A stretch of 64,000 nucleotides of DNA, from NCBI GenBank assembly GCA_964626905.1, contig CAZVHA010000006.1, positions 50,342 to 114,341 on the forward strand. The letters are read 5' to 3'. The notes under the pieces were generated by a model, which saw only the letters and a list, made by a program, of their open reading frames with translations, searched no databases and was not told where the DNA came from. Positions 17,812 through 25,417 of this stretch are shown in pieces. Source of the stretch: REEB52 sp964626905. GTDB taxonomy: Bacteria > Chlamydiota > Chlamydiia > Chlamydiales > SM23-39. A program made the translations under genes and the position numbers. Within the stretch, counting starts at the first letter, position 1; each line of letters begins with the position of its first letter.

Positions 17812-18815
17812 CCTATCCCATCCTTGGGCTGATTGTCTTTCTCCTCTGTTGGATCAATTTGCCACCCCTCGTTTCTGATCGATTGCGCGAATGGATCGCA
17901 GCCCCTTTTGGGAAACGGGCCTTTGACAATCGATCGGATGAAATTGCCCGCCTTCAGTTGGAAGGCAGCCAGCTGCGTACACAGATCGATCAGGTCTATG
18001 AGTGGCTCCTTTCCAATCAAAAAATTGTGGAAGAGTTCAAAGATGTGCCATTTCTTGAAAAAAGGGCGGCCCATTTGAAAGAGCGGCTTTTGGAGCAATT
18101 CATTTCGATTCCGGCGCAAGTGATTTATCGCAACCCGGCCCTTTGGAGCAGCAGTCTATGGGTCAATGTCGGCGAAAAAACCAATGCAGCGCTCGGGAAA
18201 AAAGCAATTGCGAAAAATAGTCCCGTCATCGCCGATGGCAATCTCGTCGGAGTGATCGAATTTGTCGGAAGAAACCATTCGCGCGTTCGACTGATTACCG
18301 ACTCTGGCTTGTCTCCATCCGTTCGCGTTTGTAGGGGAAAAATGCAAAATCGCGAACTTGTCCATCAGATCGATTCTTTGAGCAAATGGATTGAAAAAAG
18401 AGACGATCTATTTGCAGATGGCGAAAAAGAGGCCCTCTTTTCCCATTTGGAGAAATTAAAAGCGAATTGTCAGGCGAATTGGGAAGATGGATACTTAGCT
18501 AAAGGAGAGTTAAAAGGGAGTAGCAGCCCCTTTTGGCGATCGAGAAGCCCGATGCTCAAAGGAATTGGATTTAACTACGACTACTTGGACTCTTTTTCCG
18601 AAAAATCCCCGAAGATTCCCATTTTAAAAGAGGGGGATCTTTTAGTTACAAGCGGCCTCGATGGGGTATTTCCCCCAGGTTTGCCAGTGGGAATCGTCGC
18701 TGAAGTCGATCCTCAACCCGTGGGGGCCTACTGCTATGAGATCGATGTCAAGCCGACAGCCAGTCGCCTCAATGACCTTCAAACCCTTTTCATCATCCCT
18801 CCCATGGAGGAATAG
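17796..18815 (+). CDS. mreC: Rod-shape/septation protein MreC
   Basis: 339 residues: a short cytoplasmic end, one TM helix (about 6-25, YPILGLIVFLLCWINL), a coiled coil (about 45-110), then the beta-rich MreC domain with IPAQVIYRNPALWSSS, SPVIADGNLVGVIEFVG, VRLITDSGLSPSVRV and the closing GDLLVTSGLDGVFPPGLPVG. In Chlamydiales MreB and MreC direct septal peptidoglycan synthesis in place of FtsZ. Start overlaps the aminotransferase stop, indicating translational coupling. Confidence 0.85.
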   Translation: MRKNLTYPILGLIVFLLCWINLPPLVSDRLREWIAAPFGKRAFDNRSDEIARLQLEGSQLRTQIDQVYEWLLSNQKIVEEFKDVPFLEKRAAHLKERLLEQFISIPAQVIYRNPALWSSSLWVNVGEKTNAALGKKAIAKNSPVIADGNLVGVIEFVGRNHSRVRLITDSGLSPSVRVCRGKMQNRELVHQIDSLSKWIEKRDDLFADGEKEALFSHLEKLKANCQANWEDGYLAKGELKGSSSPFWRSRSPMLKGIGFNYDYLDSFSEKSPKIPILKEGDLLVTSGLDGVFPPGLPVGIVAEVDPQPVGAYCYEIDVKPTASRLNDLQTLFIIPPMEE

Positions 18816-19773
18816 AAACCGGGCTAATAAACGCGTGCGTATATAGATGCATCTGTTTCTCTTTATGTCGGTTGACTATGTCTAGTTGGGAATAGAGATT
18901 TTTCTTTGTGTCGATGATCGTTCCACAAGCGTGCAGTCTTCCAAGTTTTTTCGTCGGGAAAAAGTAGAGCGGTTTTTGAAAATACAAAAAGTCATATCCG
19001 ATGGATGATGCATCTCCCAAATAGAGATCGGCAATAGACAAAAGTGGGTAGACGGGGGGGAACTCCTCAATGAGGAAAATATTCGGTTTCAAAGTTTTTG
19101 ACAAAAGGGGTTCTAAAGAGTGAGGATCGCGCTGTCTCAATAGGGGGTGCAGCTTCACAATCAAATTCCAATTTTTGGGAAGCTCCGAAAAGACTTTCGT
19201 CCCAAATTCGAAAAATGAGCTGGCGCCATCCAAATCGCGCCAAGTGGGCGCGTATAGCAAAGTGGGCATCGATCGATCCAATTTGGGGAGCAGGCCGTCG
19301 TAAAAAGAGCGGTATTTTTGATAAAATGCGAGTCTATAATTGCCAACAACTTTGTGTTTTGGGATCTCAATTTGCAACTCTTTCAACATTTGAAGCATGA
19401 GAGGGCCATAGACGAGAACGCCGTCTTGAAGACTATAAGGAGCCAAGAGTGGGGCCTGGTATCCTTTGTCCGATTGGCCGTGGGGACAAAAGATGAGCTG
19501 CATCTCCTTGTTGTATAGGGTCTGGAACAATAGTTTCAGGTGGGGTTGCCAATATTTGCATTCGAAAAGAGCATCAAACTGTTCGGCAATTTCTTTTAGG
19601 CGAAACTCTAAGTCGGGGATAAAACGGGTGCTGACTTGGGGGTAGTATCGCTTTGCGAGCTCCTCATTTTTCTCTTCAGTGACCAATAATGGGCATTTGA
19701 GCAGATCGGCCAGGGGGGCAATGTGGTCGAGCAGGTGAAAATCGGGCCCTGTGTTAAGGGCGGCACAGCGCAT
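18793..19773 (-). CDS. CDP-glycerol glycerophosphotransferase-like protein (copy 2)
   Basis: 326 residues. Carries the C-terminal catalytic pattern of the TagB/TagF family: LIFCPHGQSDKG, TLLYAPTWRDLD, LIVKLHP, and DLYLGDASSIGYDFL. These enzymes transfer glycerol-phosphate or ribitol-phosphate from CDP-activated donors onto glycans. It is a diverged tandem paralogue of the next gene, overlapping it by 20 bp. Chlamydiae have no teichoic acids, so the acceptor is probably LPS or another surface glycan (inference). Confidence 0.8.
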   Translation of the reverse strand: MRCAALNTGPDFHLLDHIAPLADLLKCPLLVTEEKNEELAKRYYPQVSTRFIPDLEFRLKEIAEQFDALFECKYWQPHLKLLFQTLYNKEMQLIFCPHGQSDKGYQAPLLAPYSLQDGVLVYGPLMLQMLKELQIEIPKHKVVGNYRLAFYQKYRSFYDGLLPKLDRSMPTLLYAPTWRDLDGASSFFEFGTKVFSELPKNWNLIVKLHPLLRQRDPHSLEPLLSKTLKPNIFLIEEFPPVYPLLSIADLYLGDASSIGYDFLYFQKPLYFFPTKKLGRLHACGTIIDTKKNLYSQLDIVNRHKEKQMHLYTHAFISPVSIPPWEG

Positions 19774-20677
19774 AGAGCTCCTCTTGCCATCTCGTCTTTG
19801 CGTCGAAGGTATACTGGTATAGTTTTTGCTGGGTCTTTGAAAACGGGTTGATCAGTTCAAATGCGAAAGAATTGGGGTCAATCGGCGTGCCGCATTGATG
19901 GAGCGGCAGGTGAGCGTTTGCGTTGAGAAAGTACATGGGGCGCTCGAATGCGAGAAAATCGTAGCCAATGGAGGACATATCTCCAATGAACCCCTCATAT
20001 TTTGCTAAAAGGGGGTAAATAGGCGGCGCATCTGGTAAAAAATGGATATTTCGTCGGTTAGAGTATTTTCCCTTTAAAACTTCAATTTCTGGGCTAAATT
20101 TCTTCACCGTATTTGGGTGCAATTTAACCGAAAGGTCCGTCTGCTTTGGAAGCGATGCAGCCAATAAGGGAAATGCGCGCCAAAAAGAGTTGTGATTTTG
20201 AAAATCGTCCCAAGTAGGAGCGTAAAGGAACGAATTTTTTTGCAGATCGCCACTCAAACGGGAATATTTACAAAAATATTCCCATCGGAAATTGCCGACG
20301 CGGATAGTGCTTGGAAAAATCCCACCTGCATTCATAAGGTCAACCATTCTTTGCCCATAGACAAAAGCGACTTCTCCCAAATTCCCTTGAAAAAAGGGTT
20401 TGTCCGAATTGCCATGGGGCAGCCAAAGCACTTTCGTGGATTGATTTGGGAAAGCGGCTTGAAGCAGCGCTTCGCCGTCACACGCAATTGTGTATTTAGG
20501 GATTTTGAGATCCCAAATGGGGATATATTGGACTTCGAGATCCGGGTAGAAGAGGTGCGCTTTTTCAAAAATTTCAGGCTCACAAACGATGAGGGGACAT
20601 CGAGCAAGCGAGCAAAACGGCGCTAAATGATCCAAGTAATGTAAAGAATCATCAAAAATCAACCCGGCGCAATCCAT
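19754..20677 (-). CDS. CDP-glycerol glycerophosphotransferase-like protein (copy 1)
   Basis: 307 residues from the ATG at 20677 (a GTG 27 bp upstream is possible but would lie inside the promoter). Family motifs: VLWLPHGNSDKP, SFLYAPTWDDFQ, LSVKLHPNT, EGFIGDMSSIGYDFLAF. Paralogous to the downstream gene. It is the first gene of a two-gene minus-strand operon facing away from mutY, with no Shine-Dalgarno and a -10 box 7 nt before the ATG. Confidence 0.8.
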   Translation of the reverse strand: MDCAGLIFDDSLHYLDHLAPFCSLARCPLIVCEPEIFEKAHLFYPDLEVQYIPIWDLKIPKYTIACDGEALLQAAFPNQSTKVLWLPHGNSDKPFFQGNLGEVAFVYGQRMVDLMNAGGIFPSTIRVGNFRWEYFCKYSRLSGDLQKNSFLYAPTWDDFQNHNSFWRAFPLLAASLPKQTDLSVKLHPNTVKKFSPEIEVLKGKYSNRRNIHFLPDAPPIYPLLAKYEGFIGDMSSIGYDFLAFERPMYFLNANAHLPLHQCGTPIDPNSFAFELINPFSKTQQKLYQYTFDAKTRWQEELYALCRP

Positions 20678-20684
20678 CGTTAAC

Positions 20685-20713
20685 AGTATAATCGAATTGA
20701 GCACTTATGTCAT
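20685..20713 (-). promoter_or_regulatory. Putative promoter of the glycerophosphotransferase pair
   Basis: Minus strand: ATGACA (20708-20713), a 17-bp spacer and TATACT (20685-20690). The -10 box ends 7 nt before the ATG at 20677. On the plus strand CATAAT (20711-20716) ends 6 nt before the mutY ATG, so divergent, overlapping, leaderless starts are likely here. Confidence 0.45.
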
Positions 20714-20722
20714 AATATTGTC

Positions 20723-21733
20723 ATGCGAGAGTTGAACGAATGGTTTCAAGAGAATCGGAGAGATTTTCCTTGGCGCTCCGATCCAACCCCCTACAAAGTA
20801 TGGATCTCTGAGGTGATGCTTCAGCAGACCCGGGCCTCTGTTGTGGTCTCCTATTTTGAGAGATGGATGCTCCTTTTCCCAAACGTCGAGATACTAGCGA
20901 AAAGCTCCATTGAAGATGTGATCAAAGCTTGGGAGGGGCTCGGATACTACAGTCGGGCTCGCAATCTCCATAGAGGAGCGCAGCAAATTATGGAGCAGTT
21001 TTTTGGGCAAATCCCCTCTAAGAAAGAGGAGTTGATGATGATTTACGGCCTAGGGCCTTATACGGTCTCAGCCATTTTGAGTTTTGGCTTTAAAAAACGG
21101 GCTGCAGCTGTGGATGGGAATGTGACCCGTGTTTTGGCGAGATTTTTTGCTATCGAAGAAAATATCTGCAAACAGTCGGTCAAAGATAAGATTGCACAAG
21201 GGGCCGAGGCGCTTTTAGATCCCGATGAGCCTTGGGTGACTGCTGAGGCCCTGATCGAACTCGGCGCTACAATCTGCACCCCAAAACCCCGCTGCGAAAT
21301 ATGTCCCCTCCGAGAAAACTGTCTCGGAATCGAAAGAGCTCTTTTGTTGCCGATCAAAAATGAAGAGAGAAAAATCACCCCTCTTCTCAGAGCAGTAATT
21401 TGGCTGGAAGTCGAGGGAAAAGTGCTCGTCAAAAAAGAGGAAAAGGGGAAGGTGATGGCAGATCTTTATCAATTTCCCTATTTCGAAATGGAACATATCT
21501 GGAGTTTGAAGAAAATTGAAGAGCAACTGGCCCTCTCATTTGGACTTGAGGTCGAAATGGTGGAAAAACTCCCCCCCCTTGTCCAAACATTCACGAGATT
21601 CAAGGCAAAACTTTTTCCATTTCGGTTTCGCTCCTCTAGTTTTAGAAGAATTGAAGGATACCAATGGATAGAAAAAAAAGAACTCCCTAAACTCCCCTTC
21701 TCATCAGGCCACCGGAAGATTTTGTCACTATGA
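20723..21733 (+). CDS. mutY: Adenine DNA glycosylase MutY
   Basis: 336 residues. Catalytic Glu in SEVMLQQT, helix-hairpin-helix LMMIYGLGPYTVSAI, catalytic Asp in AAVDGNVTRV, and the 4Fe-4S ligands CTPKPRCEICPLRENC. The C-terminal about 110 residues form the Nudix-like domain that reads 8-oxoguanine. It removes adenine from A:8-oxoG pairs. The next gene starts 4 bp before the mutY stop. Confidence 0.95.
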   Translation: MRELNEWFQENRRDFPWRSDPTPYKVWISEVMLQQTRASVVVSYFERWMLLFPNVEILAKSSIEDVIKAWEGLGYYSRARNLHRGAQQIMEQFFGQIPSKKEELMMIYGLGPYTVSAILSFGFKKRAAAVDGNVTRVLARFFAIEENICKQSVKDKIAQGAEALLDPDEPWVTAEALIELGATICTPKPRCEICPLRENCLGIERALLLPIKNEERKITPLLRAVIWLEVEGKVLVKKEEKGKVMADLYQFPYFEMEHIWSLKKIEEQLALSFGLEVEMVEKLPPLVQTFTRFKAKLFPFRFRSSSFRRIEGYQWIEKKELPKLPFSSGHRKILSL

Positions 21734-22815
21734 ATATTTTACATCTAGAAGCCTCTTCTGGCTGGGGAGGGCAAGAGATCCGCATCTTACAAGAAGCGCA
21801 AGGGATGCGCGCGCGGGGGCATAACGTCGTTTGGGCCGTCTCAAAAGGGGGGGCGCTCATTGAAAAGGGAAGAGCGCTAGGGTTTTTTATCTATGAACTA
21901 GACTTTCGGAGGTGCGCCTGGCCCATCACCCTTTTTAGACTCCTTTCCATCATCCGAAGACATAAGATTGAGATCATTAACACCCACTCTTCATTGGATA
22001 GTTGGATTGGAGGAATTGCAGGCCGCATCGCTCGAAAAAAGGTCCTTCGCACCCGCCACTTATCTACCCCCATTAAGGCGGGATTCAATAGCCGGTTTCT
22101 TTATGGAACTCTTGCCGATTTTGTCGTCACCACTTGCGCTTCAATTTTGCCGATGATTATAGAGCAGTCGAAAAAACCGGCAAATCGATGCCGCTCAATT
22201 CCCACAGGGGTCGATCCAGAGAAAGTGAGGGTTTTTCCCGATGAAGTGAGTGCATTTCGGCAAAAAATGGGCCTTTTACCCGATGATTTTGTCGTCGGGA
22301 CCGCCTGTTTCATGCGCTCTTGGAAAGGGATCGATGATCTTTTAAAAGCGGCAGACCTTTTAAGGAATGTCCCTCAATTGAAATGGGTGATCGTCGGTGG
22401 AGGTCATATGGAGAGACATCTCCGATTTGCAAAAGAGCTCAAACTTGAAAATGTGATTTTTACAGGCCACCTCGATCGCCCTTTTCCCGCGATGGCAACA
22501 TTCGATCTATTTGCCCTTCTCAGCACTGCGAATGAGGGGGTATCCCAGGCAATTTTACAAGCAGCCCTTCTCGAAAAACCGCTTCTTTCCACACGCATTG
22601 GCGGACTCGGCGAAGTGTGCATCGACCAAGTGACCGGGTTTAATGTTTCTCCCCTATCGCCAAATGAAGTGGCGGCGGCTGTTCTCAAATTAAAAGAAAA
22701 CCCCCAGCTGAGAGTCCGCTTTGCAAAACAGGCAAAAGAACTTGTGCTGCATCAGTTTACCTTCAACCAGACTCTAGATCAGATGGAAGAGGTCTATGCA
22801 CTTCTGCAAATGTAA
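21730..22815 (+). CDS. Glycosyltransferase family 4 (GT-B fold)
   Basis: 361 residues. Starts MNILHLEASSGWGGQEIRIL, the GT4 N-terminal loop, with IINTHSSLDSW and SIPTGVDPEKV. The C-terminal Rossmann domain has VIVGGGHMERHL and LLSTANEGVSQAILQAALLE, where E is the usual nucleotide-sugar contact, then STRIGGLGE. Probably acts on LPS or another surface glycan; donor and acceptor unknown. The stop codon is supplied by the repeat element at 22808-22890: the frame ends QM-stop exactly at the element's AAATGTAAAG. Confidence 0.85.
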   Translation: MNILHLEASSGWGGQEIRILQEAQGMRARGHNVVWAVSKGGALIEKGRALGFFIYELDFRRCAWPITLFRLLSIIRRHKIEIINTHSSLDSWIGGIAGRIARKKVLRTRHLSTPIKAGFNSRFLYGTLADFVVTTCASILPMIIEQSKKPANRCRSIPTGVDPEKVRVFPDEVSAFRQKMGLLPDDFVVGTACFMRSWKGIDDLLKAADLLRNVPQLKWVIVGGGHMERHLRFAKELKLENVIFTGHLDRPFPAMATFDLFALLSTANEGVSQAILQAALLEKPLLSTRIGGLGEVCIDQVTGFNVSPLSPNEVAAAVLKLKENPQLRVRFAKQAKELVLHQFTFNQTLDQMEEVYALLQM

Positions 22816-22890
22816 AGCCGCTTTACATTTGCCACCCGGGGCCCCCGAAAACGCATCGTTTTTGGGGTTTTGTATTGCGGCTTTACATTT
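22808..22890. repeat. Full-length 83-bp palindromic element (copy A)
   Basis: Terminal inverted repeats AAATGTAAAGCCGC / GCGGCTTTACATTT are perfect. The left end is part of the 23-bp palindrome also found in recB. The interior has a hairpin CCCCGAAAACG-cat-CGTTTTTGGGG. It shares nearly all of its sequence with copies B (41717) and C (60363). It starts within the last codons of the glycosyltransferase and provides its TAA. Confidence 0.85.
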
Positions 22891-22934
22891 GATGGCCAAG
22901 TCGATAAAATGAGCTCTTCAAACGGAAGGATTTT

Positions 22935-23621
22935 ATGGATTTTGCGCAGCTTCAGCACTGGTTTTTAAGCATCTCAGATAGACAAAAACAGATCGCCTTG
23001 AGTATCGCATCCGTACTGGCTGGCGCTGCGATTCTTATCGCCTATTTTCAAGTAGGCCCGAGCGCCCTCAAGTATGCAGAGGCTTCTTCAACCTTTTCTA
23101 AATGGGCTGCTTCTCCTGCCGATGAGACCTTGTACAAAGATCTCAAAGAGGCCATGCACAATATCCCAGCGTTGAAGAAAAAATATGAGGCGGCCATTGC
23201 TCAAAAGTTGATCTATGCCAATAAGCTCGATGAGGGCCTTGTAATGGCCAATCAATCGATTCGCCGGGTGAAAAATGAGACCCCTTTGCACGCCTCTTTT
23301 GCGATGACGAGTCTACTCATCGAACAGGGAAATTTCCAGGAGGCTTTAGAAAAGGCTGTCGCTTTGAAAGAGCAGATGGGAACCTCTTTTCTCAATCCGA
23401 AAAAGGGGGGATCGCTTCTCTATCTCCACAACCTTCTCCGGATCGCCTGTCTGCAACAAGAATTGAATAACCGCCCCGGTGAAAAAGCAGCATGGGAAGA
23501 GCTCGAAGAGCAGCTCCAAACAAAAAATAGATCCGTGCAAATCCTCTTGGGAAGCTTTACTGAGGCCTCAATCGACCTCACTCAGTACATCGCGGAACGG
23601 AAAAAAAACCTATCGCTTTAG
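22935..23621 (+). CDS. Membrane-anchored TPR-like protein
   Basis: 228 residues. One TM helix near the N-terminus (about 20-40, IALSIASVLAGAAILIAYF), then a helical-repeat domain with TPR-like pairs (YEAAIAQKLIYANKLDEGL; HASFAMTSLLIEQGNFQEAL). The layout resembles YfgM/TPR_21 periplasmic chaperone-like proteins, but chlamydial function is unknown. GGAAGG lies 5 bp before the ATG. It overlaps the convergent next gene by 4 bp. Confidence 0.6.
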   Translation: MDFAQLQHWFLSISDRQKQIALSIASVLAGAAILIAYFQVGPSALKYAEASSTFSKWAASPADETLYKDLKEAMHNIPALKKKYEAAIAQKLIYANKLDEGLVMANQSIRRVKNETPLHASFAMTSLLIEQGNFQEALEKAVALKEQMGTSFLNPKKGGSLLYLHNLLRIACLQQELNNRPGEKAAWEELEEQLQTKNRSVQILLGSFTEASIDLTQYIAERKKNLSL

Positions 23622-24067
23622 TCGTGCTCTTCGCCGCTGACCCCTTTATGCCCTTTGCCTGAGCGGCTTGTCCCACCTGACATTTGCGCTTGACGGGTAT
23701 AAAAATGGTAGGAAGTCCCTGCAATCAGACCCCACGCCCCAAACAGGATAAAAGGAACGAATAACCCAATCGCCACCTTGGCAAGACCTAAAACCATCCG
23801 GGTCATCTTTTCTTGCTTATATGAAAAGCTATAAAACTGCTTCAATGCCTTTTCGATAGGCGTCGATGCAAAAATCCCCGCAATCACCCCGATCGCTAAG
23901 AAAAAAATCGATAACTTCGGTCCAGTGAAAAAGTCGTACATGCTCGACACTGCACCCACAACAATTGCAAGCGCTGAAAGCACTTCCATCATGTACTTGC
24001 GGGCAAAATTCTCTACCTCATTCACCGAAACGCCCTCTTTAAATTTATCCATCAGCTTTTTGGCCAT
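23618..24067 (-). CDS. Membrane protein with bilobed hydrophobic domain (Inc-like)
   Basis: 149 residues. Two closely spaced helices (about 30-48 and 52-68; SALAIVVGAVSSMYDFF, LSIFFLAIGVIAGIF) are separated by a very short turn, then a third hydrophobic segment (about 95-118) and a Gly/Ser/His-rich tail. The paired-helix pattern is the hallmark of chlamydial inclusion-membrane proteins, though a bacterial inner-membrane location is equally possible. Strong AGGGGGG before the ATG. It lies next to the T2SS operon. Confidence 0.55.
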   Translation of the reverse strand: MAKKLMDKFKEGVSVNEVENFARKYMMEVLSALAIVVGAVSSMYDFFTGPKLSIFFLAIGVIAGIFASTPIEKALKQFYSFSYKQEKMTRMVLGLAKVAIGLFVPFILFGAWGLIAGTSYHFYTRQAQMSGGTSRSGKGHKGVSGEEHD

Positions 24068-24183
24068 GATCCCCCCTCATCTCTATCGACAGTCCCCCTG
24101 TAGACAGATCGCCTCTGAGGTCTATTTAATACTGTATTGTAATTATTTGCAATCACCCTGTTTTTGATCCGCATGGTAATTGA

Positions 24184-24212
24184 TTGATTTTTAAGGCGAA
24201 TCGTTTCATACT
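24184..24212 (+). promoter_or_regulatory. Putative promoter of the type II secretion operon
   Basis: TTGATT (24184-24189), a 17-bp spacer and CATACT (24207-24212). The -10 box ends 8 nt before the ATG at 24221 and no Shine-Dalgarno is present, so the operon mRNA would be leaderless. Confidence 0.5.
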
Positions 24213-24220
24213 TTCGTAAT

Positions 24221-25417
24221 ATGTCTCAAAAATCGACGTTGCGCCAAAATTCTCTCCTTTTTCGCCCGGAAAAGATTGGCTGGATTGGAGCTAGTCTTTT
24301 GATATTGAGCTGTTTTTGCGCGCTCCCATTTCTCTTATCGATGCAATGTGGCGCATTTTTGTCAGAAACGGTTCACCCTCGCAAAGAGCGTTTAACTCTT
24401 CCAAAGTCCTATGCATTTTCCCTCCTATCGAATGAGGGATCCTTTGGACTTTCCATTCCTGAGCTTCAAGGGAAGATGACTTTTTCCTTCGATCCGCCAA
24501 GACCTTTGGGCGCCGTTCACAATCAGCGGCTTCTCGTCAGACTTAAAGAGACTTTCGAGAGCAAGCGGGTCGTATTGCCCTGTAGGTTAGATCTAGAATT
24601 TCAGGCGGCTCAACTTAAGTTCGCCCCAGCCCCTTCCCTTTTTTGGGTTGATCTGACAGAGTCTTCAAGCAATCAGATCGAAGCGAAGGTGTGGATCACC
24701 TCCCCTGATGGAGCCAAGATTGACGCGGGTAGATTCACAGTAACTGGGCAAGATTGTCCGATCCAAGATGCAGGGGAATTTTCAGAAGGGTCTCCTTTTC
24801 GCCTTCTCGCCGATGCAAAATGGTGGGGGCGCGATCTTTTTCGGGAAAATGCAGCCGTGGGAGAGAGGATCGAAATCGGCCCCGAACTTCTAGAAATGAA
24901 AGAATCGGATTGGCTCATTTGGAATGAGGGCAAGTGGCAAAAAGGGGCTGAGCTCCCCCTTGGAGAAGTTCCCATTGCAAAAATCCAGTCTCTCATGCCA
25001 AAAATGCTTGTCTTAGAAGGGTGGGATGCAGCCGGTCACACTCGGATCGGGTTGGCCCTGAGTCAAGGCCCCCCGTTCAAAACGAAAGGGGAAGAGCTCT
25101 TCACCTCAATCCGGGTTCGGTCCGAAAAACAGATCAGTTGCATGTTAGAAAAGCAGTGCATGGTCTTAAAAATAGGCGATTGGATCCTAAAAGCGGGAGG
25201 GCGATGGAAGGTTTTACGAAAAAAAGATGAGAAAGACGCTTTTTTAAATGGGAAACTGTTCGGGGAATTGTTTATCCTGGATCAGATCGGTCAAAAACAA
25301 GGGCAGAAGATGATCCAAGGGCGGCTTTTTAATCCCGGGAGAACGCAAGTGGTCTCCATCGATATGCCTGTGCAAGCGAGGCTCAAAGCAGGACAAAAAT
25401 GGGGGGGCAAGCCATGA
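24221..25417 (+). CDS. Chlamydia-type protein preceding gspD in the T2SS operon
   Basis: 398 residues: a short basic cytoplasmic end, one TM helix (about 20-40, WIGASLLILSCFCALPFLL), then a periplasmic beta-rich domain. No standard Pfam motif is recognised. By position it corresponds to the conserved chlamydial hypothetical gene directly upstream of gspD; a single-pass protein with a periplasmic domain at this place would suit a GspC-like connector to the secretin (inference). It ends with an ATGA overlap onto gspD. Confidence 0.6.
   Translation: MSQKSTLRQNSLLFRPEKIGWIGASLLILSCFCALPFLLSMQCGAFLSETVHPRKERLTLPKSYAFSLLSNEGSFGLSIPELQGKMTFSFDPPRPLGAVHNQRLLVRLKETFESKRVVLPCRLDLEFQAAQLKFAPAPSLFWVDLTESSSNQIEAKVWITSPDGAKIDAGRFTVTGQDCPIQDAGEFSEGSPFRLLADAKWWGRDLFRENAAVGERIEIGPELLEMKESDWLIWNEGKWQKGAELPLGEVPIAKIQSLMPKMLVLEGWDAAGHTRIGLALSQGPPFKTKGEELFTSIRVRSEKQISCMLEKQCMVLKIGDWILKAGGRWKVLRKKDEKDAFLNGKLFGELFILDQIGQKQGQKMIQGRLFNPGRTQVVSIDMPVQARLKAGQKWGGKP

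Noticed and set aside
19106..19121. 16-bp match (AGGGGTTCTAAAGAGT) to the right arm of the recB palindrome at 6831-6846
   Set aside because: Not palindromic here and explained by ordinary codons on the minus strand (LEPLL); too short to call a repeat without a genome-wide count.
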